A stretch of DNA of 64,000 nucleotides from Amycolatopsis sp. 2-15 (GTDB lineage Bacteria; Actinomycetota; Actinomycetes; Mycobacteriales; Pseudonocardiaceae), in NCBI RefSeq assembly GCF_030285625.1, contig NZ_CP127294.1:1374001-1438000 (forward strand). Reading direction: 5' to 3'. Numbering within the stretch: position 1 is the first letter of the stretch; every line of letters starts with the position of its first letter. Below, piece by piece: positions 46,570 to 56,238 of the stretch. The notes beneath the pieces are model-generated. The model did not search any database. It had not been told where the DNA came from and saw only the letters and a program-made list of their open reading frames with translations. A program made the translations under genes and the position numbers.

Positions 46570-47841
46570 TCAGCGCTTCTTCATAGGCTCCAGCACCTCG
46601 CGCCCGCCGACGAAGGGACGCAGGGCCTCGGGCACGCGCACCGAGCCGTCGGCCTGCTGGTGGTTCTCCACGATCGCGACGATCCAGCGCGTGGTGGCCA
46701 GCGTGCCGTTGAGGGTGGCGGCGATCTGGGGCTTGCCGTTGTCGTCGCGGTAGCGCACGGACAGGCGGCGGGCCTGGAAGGTGGTGCAGTTGGAGGTGGA
46801 CGTCAGCTCTCGGTAGGTCTCCTGCGTGGGCACCCAGGCCTCGCAGTCGAACTTGCGGTGGGCGGACGTGCCGAGGTCGCCCGTGGCCGTGTCGATGACG
46901 CGGTAGGGCACCTCGATCTTGGCGAGCATCTGCTCTTCCCAGCCGAGCAGGCGCTGGTGTTCGGCCTCGGCCTCGGCGGGCGTCGTGTAGACGAACATCT
47001 CGACCTTGTCGAACTGGTGCACGCGGATGATGCCGCGGGTGTCCTTGCCGTACGAGCCGGCCTCGCGGCGGTAGCACGACGACCAGCCGGCGTAGCGGCG
47101 CGCGCCGTCGCCGAGCTCGAGGATCTCGTCGGCGTGGAAGCCGGCGAGGGGGACCTCGGAGGTGCCGACGAGGTACAGGTCGTCGTCGCGCAGGCGGTAG
47201 ACCTCGGAGTCGTGGGCGCCGAGGAAACCGGTGCCGGCCATGATCTCCGGGCGCACCAGCGAGGGCGTGATCATCGGCGTGAAGCCGTTTTCGAGCGCCT
47301 GCGCGATGGCCATGTTGAGCAGCCCGAGCTGCAACTGCGCGCCGACACCGCTGAGGAAGTAGAACCGCGAGCCCGACACCTTGACGCCGCGCTCCATGTC
47401 GACGGCGCCGAGGCCCTCCATGAGGTCCAGGTGGTCGCGCGGCTCGAAGTCGAACTTCGTGGGCTCGCCGACGGTCTTGAGCACGGTGAAGTCGTCTTCG
47501 CCGCCGACGGGCGCGTCGGGGTGCACCAGGTTCGGCACGGTGCGGAAGAGCTGGTCGAACTCCTCCGATGCCTCCGTCTGCTCGACTTCGGCGGCCTTGA
47601 CCTGGGCGGACAGCTCCTTTGCGCGCGTGAGCAGCGAAGCCTTCTCGTCGGGGGCGGCCTTCGGGACGAGCTTGCTCACGGACTTCTGCTCGGCCCGCAG
47701 CTTGTCGGCGTTGGCGATCGCGGAGCGGCGGCGGGAGTCGAAGCCGAGCAGCTTGTCGACCACTCCTTCGTCCTCACCACGGGCACGCTGCGACGCGCGC
47801 ACGGCTTCCGGGTCTTCGCGCAGAGTCCTGGGGTCAATCAC
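46570..47841 (-). CDS. serS: seryl-tRNA synthetase
   Basis: A 423-residue class II aminoacyl-tRNA synthetase. Residues 1-105 form the coiled-coil tRNA-binding arm ([14 protein letters not shown] and onward); the class II core carries [33 protein letters not shown] (motif 2) and [18 protein letters not shown] (motif 3). Size and order match SerS. GTG start at 47841. No tRNA-Ser or T-box element is visible next to it. Confidence 0.97.
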   Translation of the reverse strand: MIDPRTLREDPEAVRASQRARGEDEGVVDKLLGFDSRRRSAIANADKLRAEQKSVSKLVPKAAPDEKASLLTRAKELSAQVKAAEVEQTEASEEFDQLFRTVPNLVHPDAPVGGEDDFTVLKTVGEPTKFDFEPRDHLDLMEGLGAVDMERGVKVSGSRFYFLSGVGAQLQLGLLNMAIAQALENGFTPMITPSLVRPEIMAGTGFLGAHDSEVYRLRDDDLYLVGTSEVPLAGFHADEILELGDGARRYAGWSSCYRREAGSYGKDTRGIIRVHQFDKVEMFVYTTPAEAEAEHQRLLGWEEQMLAKIEVPYRVIDTATGDLGTSAHRKFDCEAWVPTQETYRELTSTSNCTTFQARRLSVRYRDDNGKPQIAATLNGTLATTRWIVAIVENHQQADGSVRVPEALRPFVGGREVLEPMKKR

Positions 47842-48007
47842 GGAAGAAAGGGTAGTCGCAGGCCGGGCCGCCGCTCGACGCGGTTTCGGGTTGGCCGTCC
47901 ACGGACAAACTGTGCGGCCCTCGTCCGAGGACGGAGCAGTCTGATCGTTGTCGCCCGTTTCCGGCGCTGCCCATACTCCGAAGAGGCCGAGACGGATGGA
48001 GAACGAC

Positions 48008-49300
48008 ATGACCGACGAGCTGCTCGCCCGGCACCGAGCGGTGTTGCCGTCCTGGATGGCGCTGTTCTACGACGAGCCGATCGAGATCGTCCACGCGCAG
48101 GACCGGCGCGTGACCGACTCCAGCGGCCGCACGTACCTCGACTTCTTCGCCGGCGTGCTCACCAACTCCATGGGCTACGACGTCGCCGAGATCAGCGACG
48201 CCGTGCGCAAGCAGCTCGACACCGGCGTGCTGCACACGTCCACGCTGTACCTGATCCGTTCGCAGGTGGAGCTCGCCGAGCGGATCGCCGCGCTGTCGGG
48301 CATCCCGGACGCGAAGGTCTTCTTCACCAACTCCGGCAGCGAAGCCAACGACACCGCGCTGATGCTCGCCACGCAGTACCGCGGCAGCAACCAGGTCCTG
48401 GCGATGCGCAACTCGTACCACGGCCGGTCCTTCGGCACGATCGCCATCACGGGCAACCGCGGGTGGTCCGCGTCGTCGCTTTCGCCGGTGAAGGTCAACT
48501 ACGTACACGGCGGCTACCGCTACCGCAGCCCGTTCCGCGACCTGTCGGACGCGGCCTACATCGACGCCTGCGTGGCCGACCTCGTCGACATCCTCGAGAC
48601 GGCCACCTCCGGCGACGTCGCCTGCCTGGTCGCCGAGCCGATCCAGGGCGTCGGCGGCTTCTCGCTGCCGCCGGACGGCCTGTTCAAGGCCATGAAGGAG
48701 GTGCTGGATTCCTACGGCATCCTGTTCGTCTCCGACGAAGTCCAGACGGGCTGGGGCCGCACGGGCTCGCACTTCTGGGGCATCCAGTCCCACGACGTCG
48801 TGCCCGACCTCATGACCTTCGCGAAGGGCCTCGGCAACGGCCTGGCCATCGGCGGCGTCGTCGGCCGCGGCGACGTCGTGGACGCCATCAACGCCCAGTC
48901 CATCTCGACGTTCGGCGGCAACCCCGTCGCCATGGCCGGCGCGACGGCGGTACTGGACTACATCAAGGACCACGACCTGCAGGCCAACTGCGCCGCTCGA
49001 GGTTCGCAGCTGCTCTCCGGCCTGCGCGCCGCTTCGAACCCGTTGATCGGCGAGGTCCGCGGCAAGGGCCTGATGGTCGGCATCGAACTCGTCGAGCCCG
49101 GCACCACCACCCCGCACCCGGCGGCCGCCAAGCAGATGCTGGAGGAAACCCGCGCCCGCGGCGTCCTCATCGGCAAGGGCGGGCTGCACAACAACGTCCT
49201 CCGCCTGGGCCCCCCGATGACCCTCACGGAAGCCGAGGCGCAGGAGGGCCTGGACATCCTGGTGGACGCACTGGCGGCCACCCACGCCGCTCTCTCCTGA
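48008..49300 (+). CDS. class III PLP aminotransferase
   Basis: A 430-residue class III (ornithine/GABA/aspartate-family) aminotransferase. [16 protein letters not shown], the conserved [30 protein letters not shown] (PLP Asp) and the catalytic Lys in [14 protein letters not shown] (about residue 275) are seen in order. Substrate unknown. ATG 48008 is chosen over an in-frame ATG at 47996 because of the GGAGA five bases upstream and family start. It is divergent from serS. Confidence 0.88.
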   Translation: MTDELLARHRAVLPSWMALFYDEPIEIVHAQDRRVTDSSGRTYLDFFAGVLTNSMGYDVAEISDAVRKQLDTGVLHTSTLYLIRSQVELAERIAALSGIPDAKVFFTNSGSEANDTALMLATQYRGSNQVLAMRNSYHGRSFGTIAITGNRGWSASSLSPVKVNYVHGGYRYRSPFRDLSDAAYIDACVADLVDILETATSGDVACLVAEPIQGVGGFSLPPDGLFKAMKEVLDSYGILFVSDEVQTGWGRTGSHFWGIQSHDVVPDLMTFAKGLGNGLAIGGVVGRGDVVDAINAQSISTFGGNPVAMAGATAVLDYIKDHDLQANCAARGSQLLSGLRAASNPLIGEVRGKGLMVGIELVEPGTTTPHPAAAKQMLEETRARGVLIGKGGLHNNVLRLGPPMTLTEAEAQEGLDILVDALAATHAALS

Positions 49301-49308
49301 CCCAAGCG

Positions 49309-49387
49309 CCCCAATGTGGCGTTCGTTGCGCTCAACGCACCGAACGCCGCATTGGGTGCGCTCAACGCAACCAACGCCACATTGGGG
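49309..49387. terminator. 79-bp near-palindrome between convergent genes
   Basis: CCCCAATGTGGCGTT (49309-49323) pairs perfectly with AACGCCACATTGGGG (49373-49387), and the inner arms (GTTGCGCTCAACGCAC against GTGCGCTCAACGCAAC) pair in part. The unit CCAATG-x-GGCGTTCG is repeated inside. It is a long, stable bidirectional terminator, and the repeated unit suggests a dispersed intergenic element. Confidence 0.7.
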
Positions 49388-49396
49388 TGCTCCGTC

Positions 49397-50302
49397 TCAG
49401 CCGCGCACGAACCTCGCCACCTGCTCCGCCAGCTCCTCACCCGCGTCTTCCTGCAGAAAATGCCCCGCCCCGGCGATCACCGGATGCGTCCGGCCGGCCG
49501 CGCCCGGCATGGTTCGCTGCAGGATCGGCCCCATCGCCCCCGTGATCGGGTCGCCGTCGGAGAAGGCGACCAGGAACGGCAGGTCCAGCGAAGACAACGT
49601 CTTCCACGCGGCCCGGTTGGCGTCCGAAGCCGGGTTGTCCGGCCGATACGGAACCAGCCCCGGCATGGCCCGCGGCCCGGCCTTGTACATCTCGTTCGGG
49701 AACGGCGCGTCATACGCCGCGCGAACCTCGGCGGGCAGCACCGACCGGCAGCCCGACTGGATGAAGCGCCCGATGTCCAGCACCTGCGCGTTCTCCACCG
49801 CGGCCCGGAACTGGTGCCACACCTCAGGCATGTCCTGATCACCCGTCGGCAGCCCGGTGTTCGCCGCGACCACGCCGGCGAACCGCGAAGGGTTCTCCGC
49901 CACCAGCCGCAGCCCGATCAGGCCGCCCCAGTCCTGGCCGACCAACGTGACACCGGACAGCCCCAACGCGTCGAAGGCGAACCCCCGCATCCACGACACG
50001 TGCCGCGCATACGTGTGGTCCACGATGTCGCCCGGCTTGTCCGATCGGCCGAACCCCACAAGATCCGGCGCGATCGCGCGCAGGCCCGCCGCGGCGAGAA
50101 CCGGCAGCATCTTGCGGTACAGGTACGACCAGCTGGGCTCGCCGTGCAGGAGCAGCACGGGTGGTCCGTCGGCGGGGCCGGCCTCGACGTACCCGACTCT
50201 GATCAGGCCACCGTCGGGGTCGGCGAGCTCCGCGTACCGCGGCTCGTAGGGGAACTCGGGCAGGTCCGCGAACCGGTCTTCCGGCGTCCTGAGCAGTCGC
50301 AC
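49397..50302 (-). CDS. haloalkane dehalogenase-like alpha/beta hydrolase
   Basis: A 301-residue hydrolase. HGEPSWSYLYRKMLPVL holds the oxyanion-hole and first halide-binding residues, the nucleophile is Asp in VGQDWGGLIGLR (about residue 124; its Trp is the second halide-binding residue) and the base His is in VIAGAGHFLQED. This order is the HLD-I pattern. It would cleave a carbon-halogen bond by water; the natural substrate is unknown. It converges on the aminotransferase. Confidence 0.85.
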   Translation of the reverse strand: MRLLRTPEDRFADLPEFPYEPRYAELADPDGGLIRVGYVEAGPADGPPVLLLHGEPSWSYLYRKMLPVLAAAGLRAIAPDLVGFGRSDKPGDIVDHTYARHVSWMRGFAFDALGLSGVTLVGQDWGGLIGLRLVAENPSRFAGVVAANTGLPTGDQDMPEVWHQFRAAVENAQVLDIGRFIQSGCRSVLPAEVRAAYDAPFPNEMYKAGPRAMPGLVPYRPDNPASDANRAAWKTLSSLDLPFLVAFSDGDPITGAMGPILQRTMPGAAGRTHPVIAGAGHFLQEDAGEELAEQVARFVRG

Positions 50303-50340
50303 GGTTCCACGCTAGTAGGAACCGGACCGCAAAGCAGTAC

Positions 50341-50793
50341 TCAGGAAATACCGACCGCCACCACGAGGCCAAGACCGATGTGCGCCGCGGCGACGACGAT
50401 GCTCGCCGGCGCGAACTTCTCGCTCTCGATCGTGGAGCCGACGTCGATGCGGGTGGCCCACTCGAGCAGCCGCACGGCGATCACCTGCACGATGATGCCG
50501 AGCAGGCCGTAGACCAGCGACGTGATCAGGCCCTCGGTGAGGTCGCTGGCCGAGTTGAAGATCGCGACGACCACGATGAACGCCATCGACAGCAGCCCGG
50601 ACGCGGTCACGATCACCGCGTTGGGCAGGCCGCGGTGCACGAGCTGCGAGAGCTTGCCCGGGGTCGTCCAGTCGATCGCCCAGAAGCCGGCGAACATCAG
50701 CAGGAGGCCGACGACGCCGTACAACAGGATCGCACCGACTCCGCGCAGGAGGTCGGAGCCGAACGTGTCGGACAGCGCAAGGGTCGTGGTCAC
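50341..50793 (-). CDS. DUF350-family membrane protein (YjfL-like)
   Basis: A 150-residue protein with four hydrophobic helices. The blocks GLLLMFAGFWAIDWTTPGKL and LLEWATRIDVGSTI followed by SIVVAAAHIGLGLVVAVGIS match DUF350, the family of Escherichia coli YjfL. GTG start. It follows the glutathionylspermidine-synthase-like gene in the same transcript, the same partner as in the E. coli yjf cluster. Function unknown. Confidence 0.82.
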   Translation of the reverse strand: MTTTLALSDTFGSDLLRGVGAILLYGVVGLLLMFAGFWAIDWTTPGKLSQLVHRGLPNAVIVTASGLLSMAFIVVVAIFNSASDLTEGLITSLVYGLLGIIVQVIAVRLLEWATRIDVGSTIESEKFAPASIVVAAAHIGLGLVVAVGIS

Positions 50794-50848
50794 AGGGGTC
50801 TCCCAGAACGATCAGAGCGAACCGTGCAGATCAGGCGGGGAGGTTGTA

Positions 50849-52015
50849 TCACGACTCGGGGATGCGGTGCGGGACGAACGCCGCACCGTCGTCGGTGACC
50901 AGCCCGCTCGTCTCGCGGATCCCCAGCCCCGCCGACGAGTCCCCGACGATCCACGCGCCGAGCGCCGGCCGGTAGCCGTCGAACTCGGGCAGCGGGTCGA
51001 ACGCCTGGTAGACGTAGCCCTCGGCGCCGTAGACGCCGTCGGTCTGGGTCTCGTAACCGGTGGCGACGATCTGCACGTTGGCGCCCTCCCGGCCCAGCTT
51101 CGGCTTGCGCACGTACTCCGTGAGCAGGCCCGGGTCGTCGGTGAACGCGGGCAGCAGGTTCGGGTGCCCGGGATAGTTCTCCCACAGCACGGCCAGCAGC
51201 GCCTTGTTCGAGAGCAGCATCTTCCACAGCGGCTCGACCCACAGCGTGCGCGGCATCGTCTCCACGGCGAAGCGGCCGAACTCCTCGTCGACCACCCATT
51301 CCCACGGGTAGAGCTTCACGACCGTGGACATCTGGGCCTCTTCGAGGTCCACGAACCGCTTGAGCACCGGGTCCCAGCCGATCTCCTCGATCGAGAGCCC
51401 CACGGTGTCGAGCCCGGCCTCCGCAGCCGTCTCCTGCAGGTACGCGGTGGTCACGTGGTCCTCACCGGAAGGATCGGCCGACGACCACGTGAAGTGCAGC
51501 TCGTTGGACGGCAGCTTGTCGCCGATCTCGCGCCACCGCTCGACGAGCTTCTCGTGGATGGAGTTCCACTGGTCGTCGTTCTCGAAGACGTCGGTCTTCC
51601 ACTGCCACTGCAGCACCGACGCCTCGAGCAGCGTGGTGGGCGTGTCGGCGTTGTACTCCAGCAGCTTGGCCGGCGACTTGCCGTCGTAGCGCAGGTCGAA
51701 GCGGCCGTAGACGTGCGGGTCCTGCCGCTTCCACGACTCGGCGATGTGCGGCCACACCCACTCCGGGATGCCGAAGCGGCGGTAGCCCTCGGTGGTCACG
51801 ACGTTGTCCACGGCCTCGAGGCACATCGAGTGCAGCAGTTCGACGTCGGCTTCGAGCGAGAGCACCTCGTCCATGTCGAAGACGTAGTGCACCGACTCGT
51901 CCCAGTACGGACGCGCCTTGCCGGCGCCGTCGCGCGCCGGCGTGCCGTAGACGAGGCCCTGCTCCTCGACGATCCGCTGCCAGTCGCGCCGCGGCTCGGA
52001 CCTGTCCCGGTACAC
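50849..52015 (-). CDS. glutathionylspermidine synthase-like ATP-grasp ligase (YjfC family)
   Basis: A 388-residue protein. It keeps the GSP-synthase pattern RYDGKSPAKLLEYNADTPTTLLEAS, YPWEWVVDEEFG, LWKMLLSNKALLAVLWE, LTEYVRKPKLGREGANVQI and YVYQAFDPLP. The enzyme family joins a carboxyl to an amine with ATP. Actinobacteria do not make glutathione, so the substrate must differ. GTG start. It abuts the YjfM-like gene upstream without a gap. Confidence 0.86.
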   Translation of the reverse strand: MYRDRSEPRRDWQRIVEEQGLVYGTPARDGAGKARPYWDESVHYVFDMDEVLSLEADVELLHSMCLEAVDNVVTTEGYRRFGIPEWVWPHIAESWKRQDPHVYGRFDLRYDGKSPAKLLEYNADTPTTLLEASVLQWQWKTDVFENDDQWNSIHEKLVERWREIGDKLPSNELHFTWSSADPSGEDHVTTAYLQETAAEAGLDTVGLSIEEIGWDPVLKRFVDLEEAQMSTVVKLYPWEWVVDEEFGRFAVETMPRTLWVEPLWKMLLSNKALLAVLWENYPGHPNLLPAFTDDPGLLTEYVRKPKLGREGANVQIVATGYETQTDGVYGAEGYVYQAFDPLPEFDGYRPALGAWIVGDSSAGLGIRETSGLVTDDGAAFVPHRIPES

Positions 52016-52648
52016 CTACGAGCCCCCGCTCTTGCCGGTGCCGCCCGTGCCGCCGGACGTCCCCGTCTTGCCGCTGATGCCGAAACCGCCGCGTTGCACC
52101 GATTTGCCCGACTTCGTCGAGACGTTCGTGTTCCCCGACGGCGCGGTGAACGTGCCACCGGACACGCGCTGGCCGATGGTGCCGGTGCCGCCGTAGTTGT
52201 AGCGGTACTGCTGGAAACCGCCGCCGACGATCGGGATGAACCAGAAGCCGCCGCTCTGGTAGCCGTGCTGGCTGGTGACGTAGCTCTCATCGCAGAACTG
52301 GTCGTTCTGGATCACGCCGTTGGCGTCCGTGCACACGGCGGTCTCGTTGGTCGGCTTGGCGACCGTGTAGAACGTCGCGACCAGCCCGGCCAGGCCGACC
52401 GTGACACCGCTGCCGATGAGGATCTTGCGCTTGGTCGCGGCCTTCTGGTCGGCCTTGCGCGCGGCCTCGGCGGCCTCGGCCTCCTGGCGTTCCTGGTCGG
52501 CGATCGCCTGCCGGCGGGCCCGCTGCTCGGCGAGCGAGGGCTCCTTCGGCGTTGTGCTCTCGTTCTGGAACCGCATCGAACCGCGCTGGGTCGGCTCCCG
52601 TGGTGGCTCTTGGGGTGGCTGGGCCCCGTTGTTGTCGTCCTGCGTCAT
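52016..52648 (-). CDS. YjfM/DUF1190-like secreted or membrane protein
   Basis: A 210-residue protein. An N-terminal charged region (QRARRQAIADQERQEAEAAE) precedes one membrane helix (about residues 76-95) and an outer domain with a Cys pair (VCTDANGVIQNDQFC) and FWFIPIVGGGFQQYRYNYGG, then a Gly/Ser/Thr-rich tail ending TGGTGKSGGS. The Cys pair and the FWF-x-P motif resemble DUF1190 proteins such as YjfM; the resemblance is not strong. It sits first in the operon with the GSP-synthase-like gene and DUF350, which supports the call. Confidence 0.68.
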   Translation of the reverse strand: MTQDDNNGAQPPQEPPREPTQRGSMRFQNESTTPKEPSLAEQRARRQAIADQERQEAEAAEAARKADQKAATKRKILIGSGVTVGLAGLVATFYTVAKPTNETAVCTDANGVIQNDQFCDESYVTSQHGYQSGGFWFIPIVGGGFQQYRYNYGGTGTIGQRVSGGTFTAPSGNTNVSTKSGKSVQRGGFGISGKTGTSGGTGGTGKSGGS

Positions 52649-52743
52649 CTGCGCTCCGTAATCCCCCGGCACCGCGAAGTCTCTTCCCACACTAACGACC
52701 CGGGACGCGCACGGCTCGTGCGGCGCGGGCATCATGGGTATCG

Positions 52744-53745
52744 ATGTCTCCCGACGCCGAGCGGTTCCGCTCGCCCTTGCAGACCCTGACCACCCGTGTG
52801 GTGATGGCCGGGGTGTTCGTGGGCGCCGTGATCGCGCTGGGGCTGTCCGTCGCGTTCTCGTGGACGGACTCCTTCGCGGGAGGGGCCGGCGGCGGCGAGG
52901 GCAAGCTGTCGGCCGCGGCGCAGGAGGCGTTCCAGTCGCCACCAGGCAGCTGCCTGACCTGGAACGCACCGGACGCGTCCGACGTGCGCAAGGTCCCCTG
53001 TACCCAGGCGCACCTGTTCGAGGTGACGGGCCTGGCCGACGTCGGCGCGCAGTACAACGCCGACGCGCCGTTCCCGAACCTCGACCAGTGGCAGCAGATC
53101 GCGCAGGCGAAGTGCAACGCCGACGTCACGCCGTACCTCGGGCACCCGCTCGACCCGTACGGCAAGCTCACCACCAACCTGCTGCGCCCCAGCGCCGACC
53201 AGTGGGCCGACGGCGATCGCCGGCTCCGCTGCGGCCTGCAGTGGGCCGGCCCCGGTGGCAGCCTGCAGCCCACCACCGGCCCGGCGAAGACGCAGGACCA
53301 GTCGGCCGTCTGGGCGCCCGGCACGTGCCTGGCACTCGCGGGCAAGGGCGTGGGCGACCCGATCGACTGCAGCCGCCCCCACTCCTACGAGATCATCGCG
53401 ACGCTCGACCTGGCCACGCAGTTCAAGGACGGCTACCCGGCCCAGGACAAGCAGGAGAAGTGGCTCGACACCGAGTGCCACAAGGCCGCCGACGACTACA
53501 CCGGCAAGGCGGACCTCAGCGCCAAGAAGCTCGTCCTCGGCTGGGACCTGCGTGAGCAGGAGAGCTGGGACGCCGGCTCCACCAAGGTCAACTGCAAGGT
53601 CGCCGCCCCCCTCTCCGACAGCAGCGGGTTCCAGGCCGTCACCGGCAGCGTCAAGGACAACGCCGGCCAGCCCGACGCCGACGGCCCTCCCTCCGACAAC
53701 GGCGGCGGCCAGAGCAGCCCCGCACCCACCACCGGGTCGCGCTGA
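52744..53745 (+). CDS. septum-formation family protein
   Basis: A 333-residue protein with one N-terminal membrane helix (about residues 19-39) and a large outer part. Two similar modules are seen, GSCLTWNAPDASDVRKVPCTQAHLFEVTG and GTCLALAGKGVGDPIDCSRPHSYEIIA, each with a Cys pair and an H-x-x-E motif, the pattern of the septum_form domain. The C-terminal tail is acidic/Pro/Ser-rich. Divergent from the YjfM-like operon and 1 bp from the following protease gene, so co-transcribed with it. Confidence 0.85.
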   Translation: MSPDAERFRSPLQTLTTRVVMAGVFVGAVIALGLSVAFSWTDSFAGGAGGGEGKLSAAAQEAFQSPPGSCLTWNAPDASDVRKVPCTQAHLFEVTGLADVGAQYNADAPFPNLDQWQQIAQAKCNADVTPYLGHPLDPYGKLTTNLLRPSADQWADGDRRLRCGLQWAGPGGSLQPTTGPAKTQDQSAVWAPGTCLALAGKGVGDPIDCSRPHSYEIIATLDLATQFKDGYPAQDKQEKWLDTECHKAADDYTGKADLSAKKLVLGWDLREQESWDAGSTKVNCKVAAPLSDSSGFQAVTGSVKDNAGQPDADGPPSDNGGGQSSPAPTTGSR

Positions 53746-53746
53746 C

Positions 53747-54097
53747 ATGCCGGTCGAAATGACCCGCGCGCGCTTCGAAGAGCTCGTGTCCGAGGCCCTG
53801 GACCAGGTCCCGCCCAAGTTCGCCGACGCGATGGACAACGTGGTCGTCCTGGTCGAAGAGTTCAACGACGAGTCCCCCACCATCCTGGGCCTTTACCACG
53901 GCGTCGCCCTCACCCGCCGCACCACGAACTACGCGGGCGTCCTGCCCGACCGCATCTCCATCTACCGCCGCCCCATCCTGTGGATGTGCGCCACGGAGGC
54001 CGAGGTCGTCGAACAGGTCCTCATCACCGTCATGCACGAACTGGGCCATTACTTCGGCCTCGACGACGACCGCCTCCACGAACTCGGCTGGGGCTGA
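53747..54097 (+). CDS. small zincin-type metallopeptidase-family protein
   Basis: A 116-residue cytosolic protein. The HExxH metal site is HELGHYFGLDDDRLHELG near the C-terminus, and the rest (LYHGVALTRRTTNYAGVLPDRI) matches the PF06262 family of minimal metallopeptidase-like proteins. Start at ATG 53747. It directly follows the septum-formation gene. The true substrate, if any, is unknown. Confidence 0.88.
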   Translation: MPVEMTRARFEELVSEALDQVPPKFADAMDNVVVLVEEFNDESPTILGLYHGVALTRRTTNYAGVLPDRISIYRRPILWMCATEAEVVEQVLITVMHELGHYFGLDDDRLHELGWG

Positions 54098-54224
54098 GCG
54101 GGTCGTTCCGGCGCAGTCCAGATGACGAATCGGCGTCAACGGCCGAAGTACTCCATCGAGAGCAGTGCCCGGCGGGGGTTTTGGTGCTGAAATAGCACAT
54201 CACCCGGCCGCCGGGAGGACGTGA

Positions 54225-54719
54225 ATGACCGCGCTCGACACCCCACCGCTGCCGGACGACGACCGGCAGGCTCCCCTCGGGGACACCGCCGACAGCGTCG
54301 ACACCCCCGGTGACCCGGCGCCGGCCGAGAGGTCCCGAAGACCCCTGGTCCTGGCCGCGGCCGCCGGGTTCGCCATCGGGATCTGCGTGACGGGCCTGCT
54401 GTGGGGCCTTTCCGGCCAACGCGGCGGCGCCAACGTCGACGCGGTAGCCGCCTGCGACGCCTTCGACCGCGCCGGCCACCTCCCGGACACGACGAGCGGC
54501 TACGACCCCGCCGCCTTCACCCGCCTGTCCGACGACGCCGCCCACCGCATCACCGCGGCCTACGAACTGGCCCAGGCCGCAGCGGCTTTCGACGGCCAGT
54601 ACCAGCCCCTGGCGCAGAGCCTCGCCGGCGTCAACGGCATGGTCCTGTCCGGCCGCTTCGACAGCCGATCCGGACAGGACGACATCATCCGCATCCAGCA
54701 ACTCTGCGCCAGAGGCTAG
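54225..54719 (+). CDS. hypothetical single-pass membrane protein
   Basis: A 164-residue protein. An N-terminal acidic/Pro-rich cytosolic part (about residues 1-40) leads to one helix (VLAAAAGFAIGICVTGLLWGL) and a helical outer domain with one Cys near the start (AACDAFDRAGHL) and one at the C-terminus (RIQQLCARG), which may pair. GGAGG lies six bases before the ATG. Function unknown. Confidence 0.7.
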   Translation: MTALDTPPLPDDDRQAPLGDTADSVDTPGDPAPAERSRRPLVLAAAAGFAIGICVTGLLWGLSGQRGGANVDAVAACDAFDRAGHLPDTTSGYDPAAFTRLSDDAAHRITAAYELAQAAAAFDGQYQPLAQSLAGVNGMVLSGRFDSRSGQDDIIRIQQLCARG

Positions 54720-54723
54720 GAAC

Positions 54724-55374
54724 TCAGGCCGGCCGCACCGTCTTCACCGCGAGCTGGTTGCCCGGCAGCTTGTCCCCGGCACAACCCGTCCCCGGGTCCG
54801 GCAGGAATTTCGACGCCGTCTCCTGCGGCAGGTACACGCGCAGGCCCTTCACCGAAGTCGGCTTGCACACCGCCGGGTCGAAGTTCGCGACCTGCGCGAA
54901 CTGCACGTCCGCGGCGGCCGACTGGCCCGGCTGCAGCTTGATCGCGTTGCCCTTGGTGCCCTCGCGGAACGCGGCCGGACCGACCTGGTGCCCGTCGTCA
55001 CCGGTCACGTAGGAGACGCCGGGGAAGCCCTGGATCGAGCAGGGCTTGCTGCTGGAGTTCTTGATCAGGATCGGCCGGTAGACCGAGCCCGCGCCCGCGT
55101 CGCCCTGGCCGAGGGAGAGCGTGACGTCGCCGGCCTTGCACAGGCCGTTGTCCACCGGCTGGCCGGACGCCGGCGGGCTGTCCGGAGCGGACTCGGACGA
55201 GCTGGCCGTGGGTGCCGATGACGTGTCGGACGTGCTGGCCGACGTGTCGGAACTTGGCGTGTTGCTCGCGGTCGGCGTGGTTCCGCTACCACAAGCCGAC
55301 AACAGCAGGGCGCCGGACGCGCCCAGCGCAGCAAGAAAGACCAAGGGAATCCGTGGTTTTGTCGTGCTTACCAT
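54724..55374 (-). CDS. DUF4232-family lipoprotein
   Basis: A 216-residue lipoprotein. The signal peptide ends in lipobox LLSAC (Cys about residue 28), followed by a long Ser/Thr/Pro linker and a DUF4232 domain with LCKAGDVTLSLG, KNSSSKPCSIQGFPGVSYV and the C-terminal VCKPTSVKGLRVYLPQET. Surface lipoproteins of this family are common in actinobacteria; function unknown. ATG 55374 has GGAGG eight bases upstream and is preferred to the ATG at 55404. Confidence 0.82.
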   Translation of the reverse strand: MVSTTKPRIPLVFLAALGASGALLLSACGSGTTPTASNTPSSDTSASTSDTSSAPTASSSESAPDSPPASGQPVDNGLCKAGDVTLSLGQGDAGAGSVYRPILIKNSSSKPCSIQGFPGVSYVTGDDGHQVGPAAFREGTKGNAIKLQPGQSAAADVQFAQVANFDPAVCKPTSVKGLRVYLPQETASKFLPDPGTGCAGDKLPGNQLAVKTVRPA

Positions 55375-55477
55375 CTCACTTGCCTCCCCGTGCTGGGTAA
55401 CCACCGTTCAGTGGACGTGCGACCTCCGCACCGGGTTGCGCCGGCATCGTGAACTCTTCACCAGACGGAAGGCGATC

Positions 55478-56161
55478 ATGACGGGCTTTTCTCACCAGGC
55501 ATGGCAACACACGGTGAAACTACAACACGCCATGTCGGTCCACCCGTTCAACGAAGAGCTCGCGACCGGCACTTTGTCGCGCGAGCGGTTCCAGTTTTAC
55601 CTGGTCCAGGACGCGCGTTACCTCGTCGGCTTCGGCCGTGCGCTGGCCGCCGCGGCGGCCAAGGCACCGGAGGTCGACGACGTCGCCTTCCTCGCCGGAG
55701 CGGCGCGCGACGCCATCGTGATCGAGCGCGAGATGCACGAGAGCTACTTCAAGTGGTTCCGGCTCTCGGAGACCGATCTGGCCGACATCGAGACCTCGCC
55801 GACGTGCGTCGCGTACTCATCGTTTCTGCTGGCCACGGCCCACACGGGCAGCTACGGCGAGCTCCTCGCGGCGCTGCTGCCGTGCTTCTGGGTGTACCAG
55901 AGCGTGGGCGCCGGAATCCTCGCGCGGCAGTCGCCCGAAACCGACAATCCGTACAGACCGTGGATCGACACGTACGCGGGCGACGAGTTCGAAGCGACCG
56001 TCCGCAAGGGCCGCGACGCCCTCGACCGCGCCGCCGACGCCGCGGGCGAGGCGACGCGCGAAAAAATGCTCGCCGCTTTCACCCGGGCGTGTGAGTACGA
56101 GTGGATGTTCTGGGACAGCGCCTACCGCCAGGAAGGCTGGCCAACCGCTGCCGTGAGGTAG
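55478..56161 (+). CDS. tenA: TenA-family thiaminase II
   Basis: A 227-residue helical enzyme that hydrolyses thiamin breakdown products to recover the pyrimidine. Family residues are visible: QDARYLVGFGRAL (Asp/Tyr), the catalytic Cys in LPCFWVYQSVG (about residue 134), and the C-terminal Glu in YEWMFWDSAYR. No TPP riboswitch is seen in the 103-bp spacer upstream, and no other thiamin gene is nearby. Confidence 0.88.
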   Translation: MTGFSHQAWQHTVKLQHAMSVHPFNEELATGTLSRERFQFYLVQDARYLVGFGRALAAAAAKAPEVDDVAFLAGAARDAIVIEREMHESYFKWFRLSETDLADIETSPTCVAYSSFLLATAHTGSYGELLAALLPCFWVYQSVGAGILARQSPETDNPYRPWIDTYAGDEFEATVRKGRDALDRAADAAGEATREKMLAAFTRACEYEWMFWDSAYRQEGWPTAAVR

Positions 56162-56220
56162 CGGGGACCGGCCAACACCGTCAGCGGGGGCTCGCTCAGC
56201 CACGACCGCGAGATCGCGCG

Positions 56221-56237
56221 CCTCGGCGGAGCCGAGG
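56221..56237 (-). terminator. hairpin after histidine-phosphatase gene
   Basis: CCTCGGC (56221-56227) pairs with GCCGAGG (56231-56237) around a three-base loop, one base from the phosphatase stop. It lies between convergent genes and may serve tenA as well. Confidence 0.55.
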
Positions 56238-56238
56238 C

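Noticed and set aside
47842..48007. tRNA-Ser or T-box near serS
   Set aside because: No cloverleaf with CCA end, T-loop GTTCGA pattern or T-box sequence is visible.
55375..55477. TPP riboswitch before tenA
   Set aside because: The conserved CTGAGA and ACCTGATC elements of the thi-box are absent.
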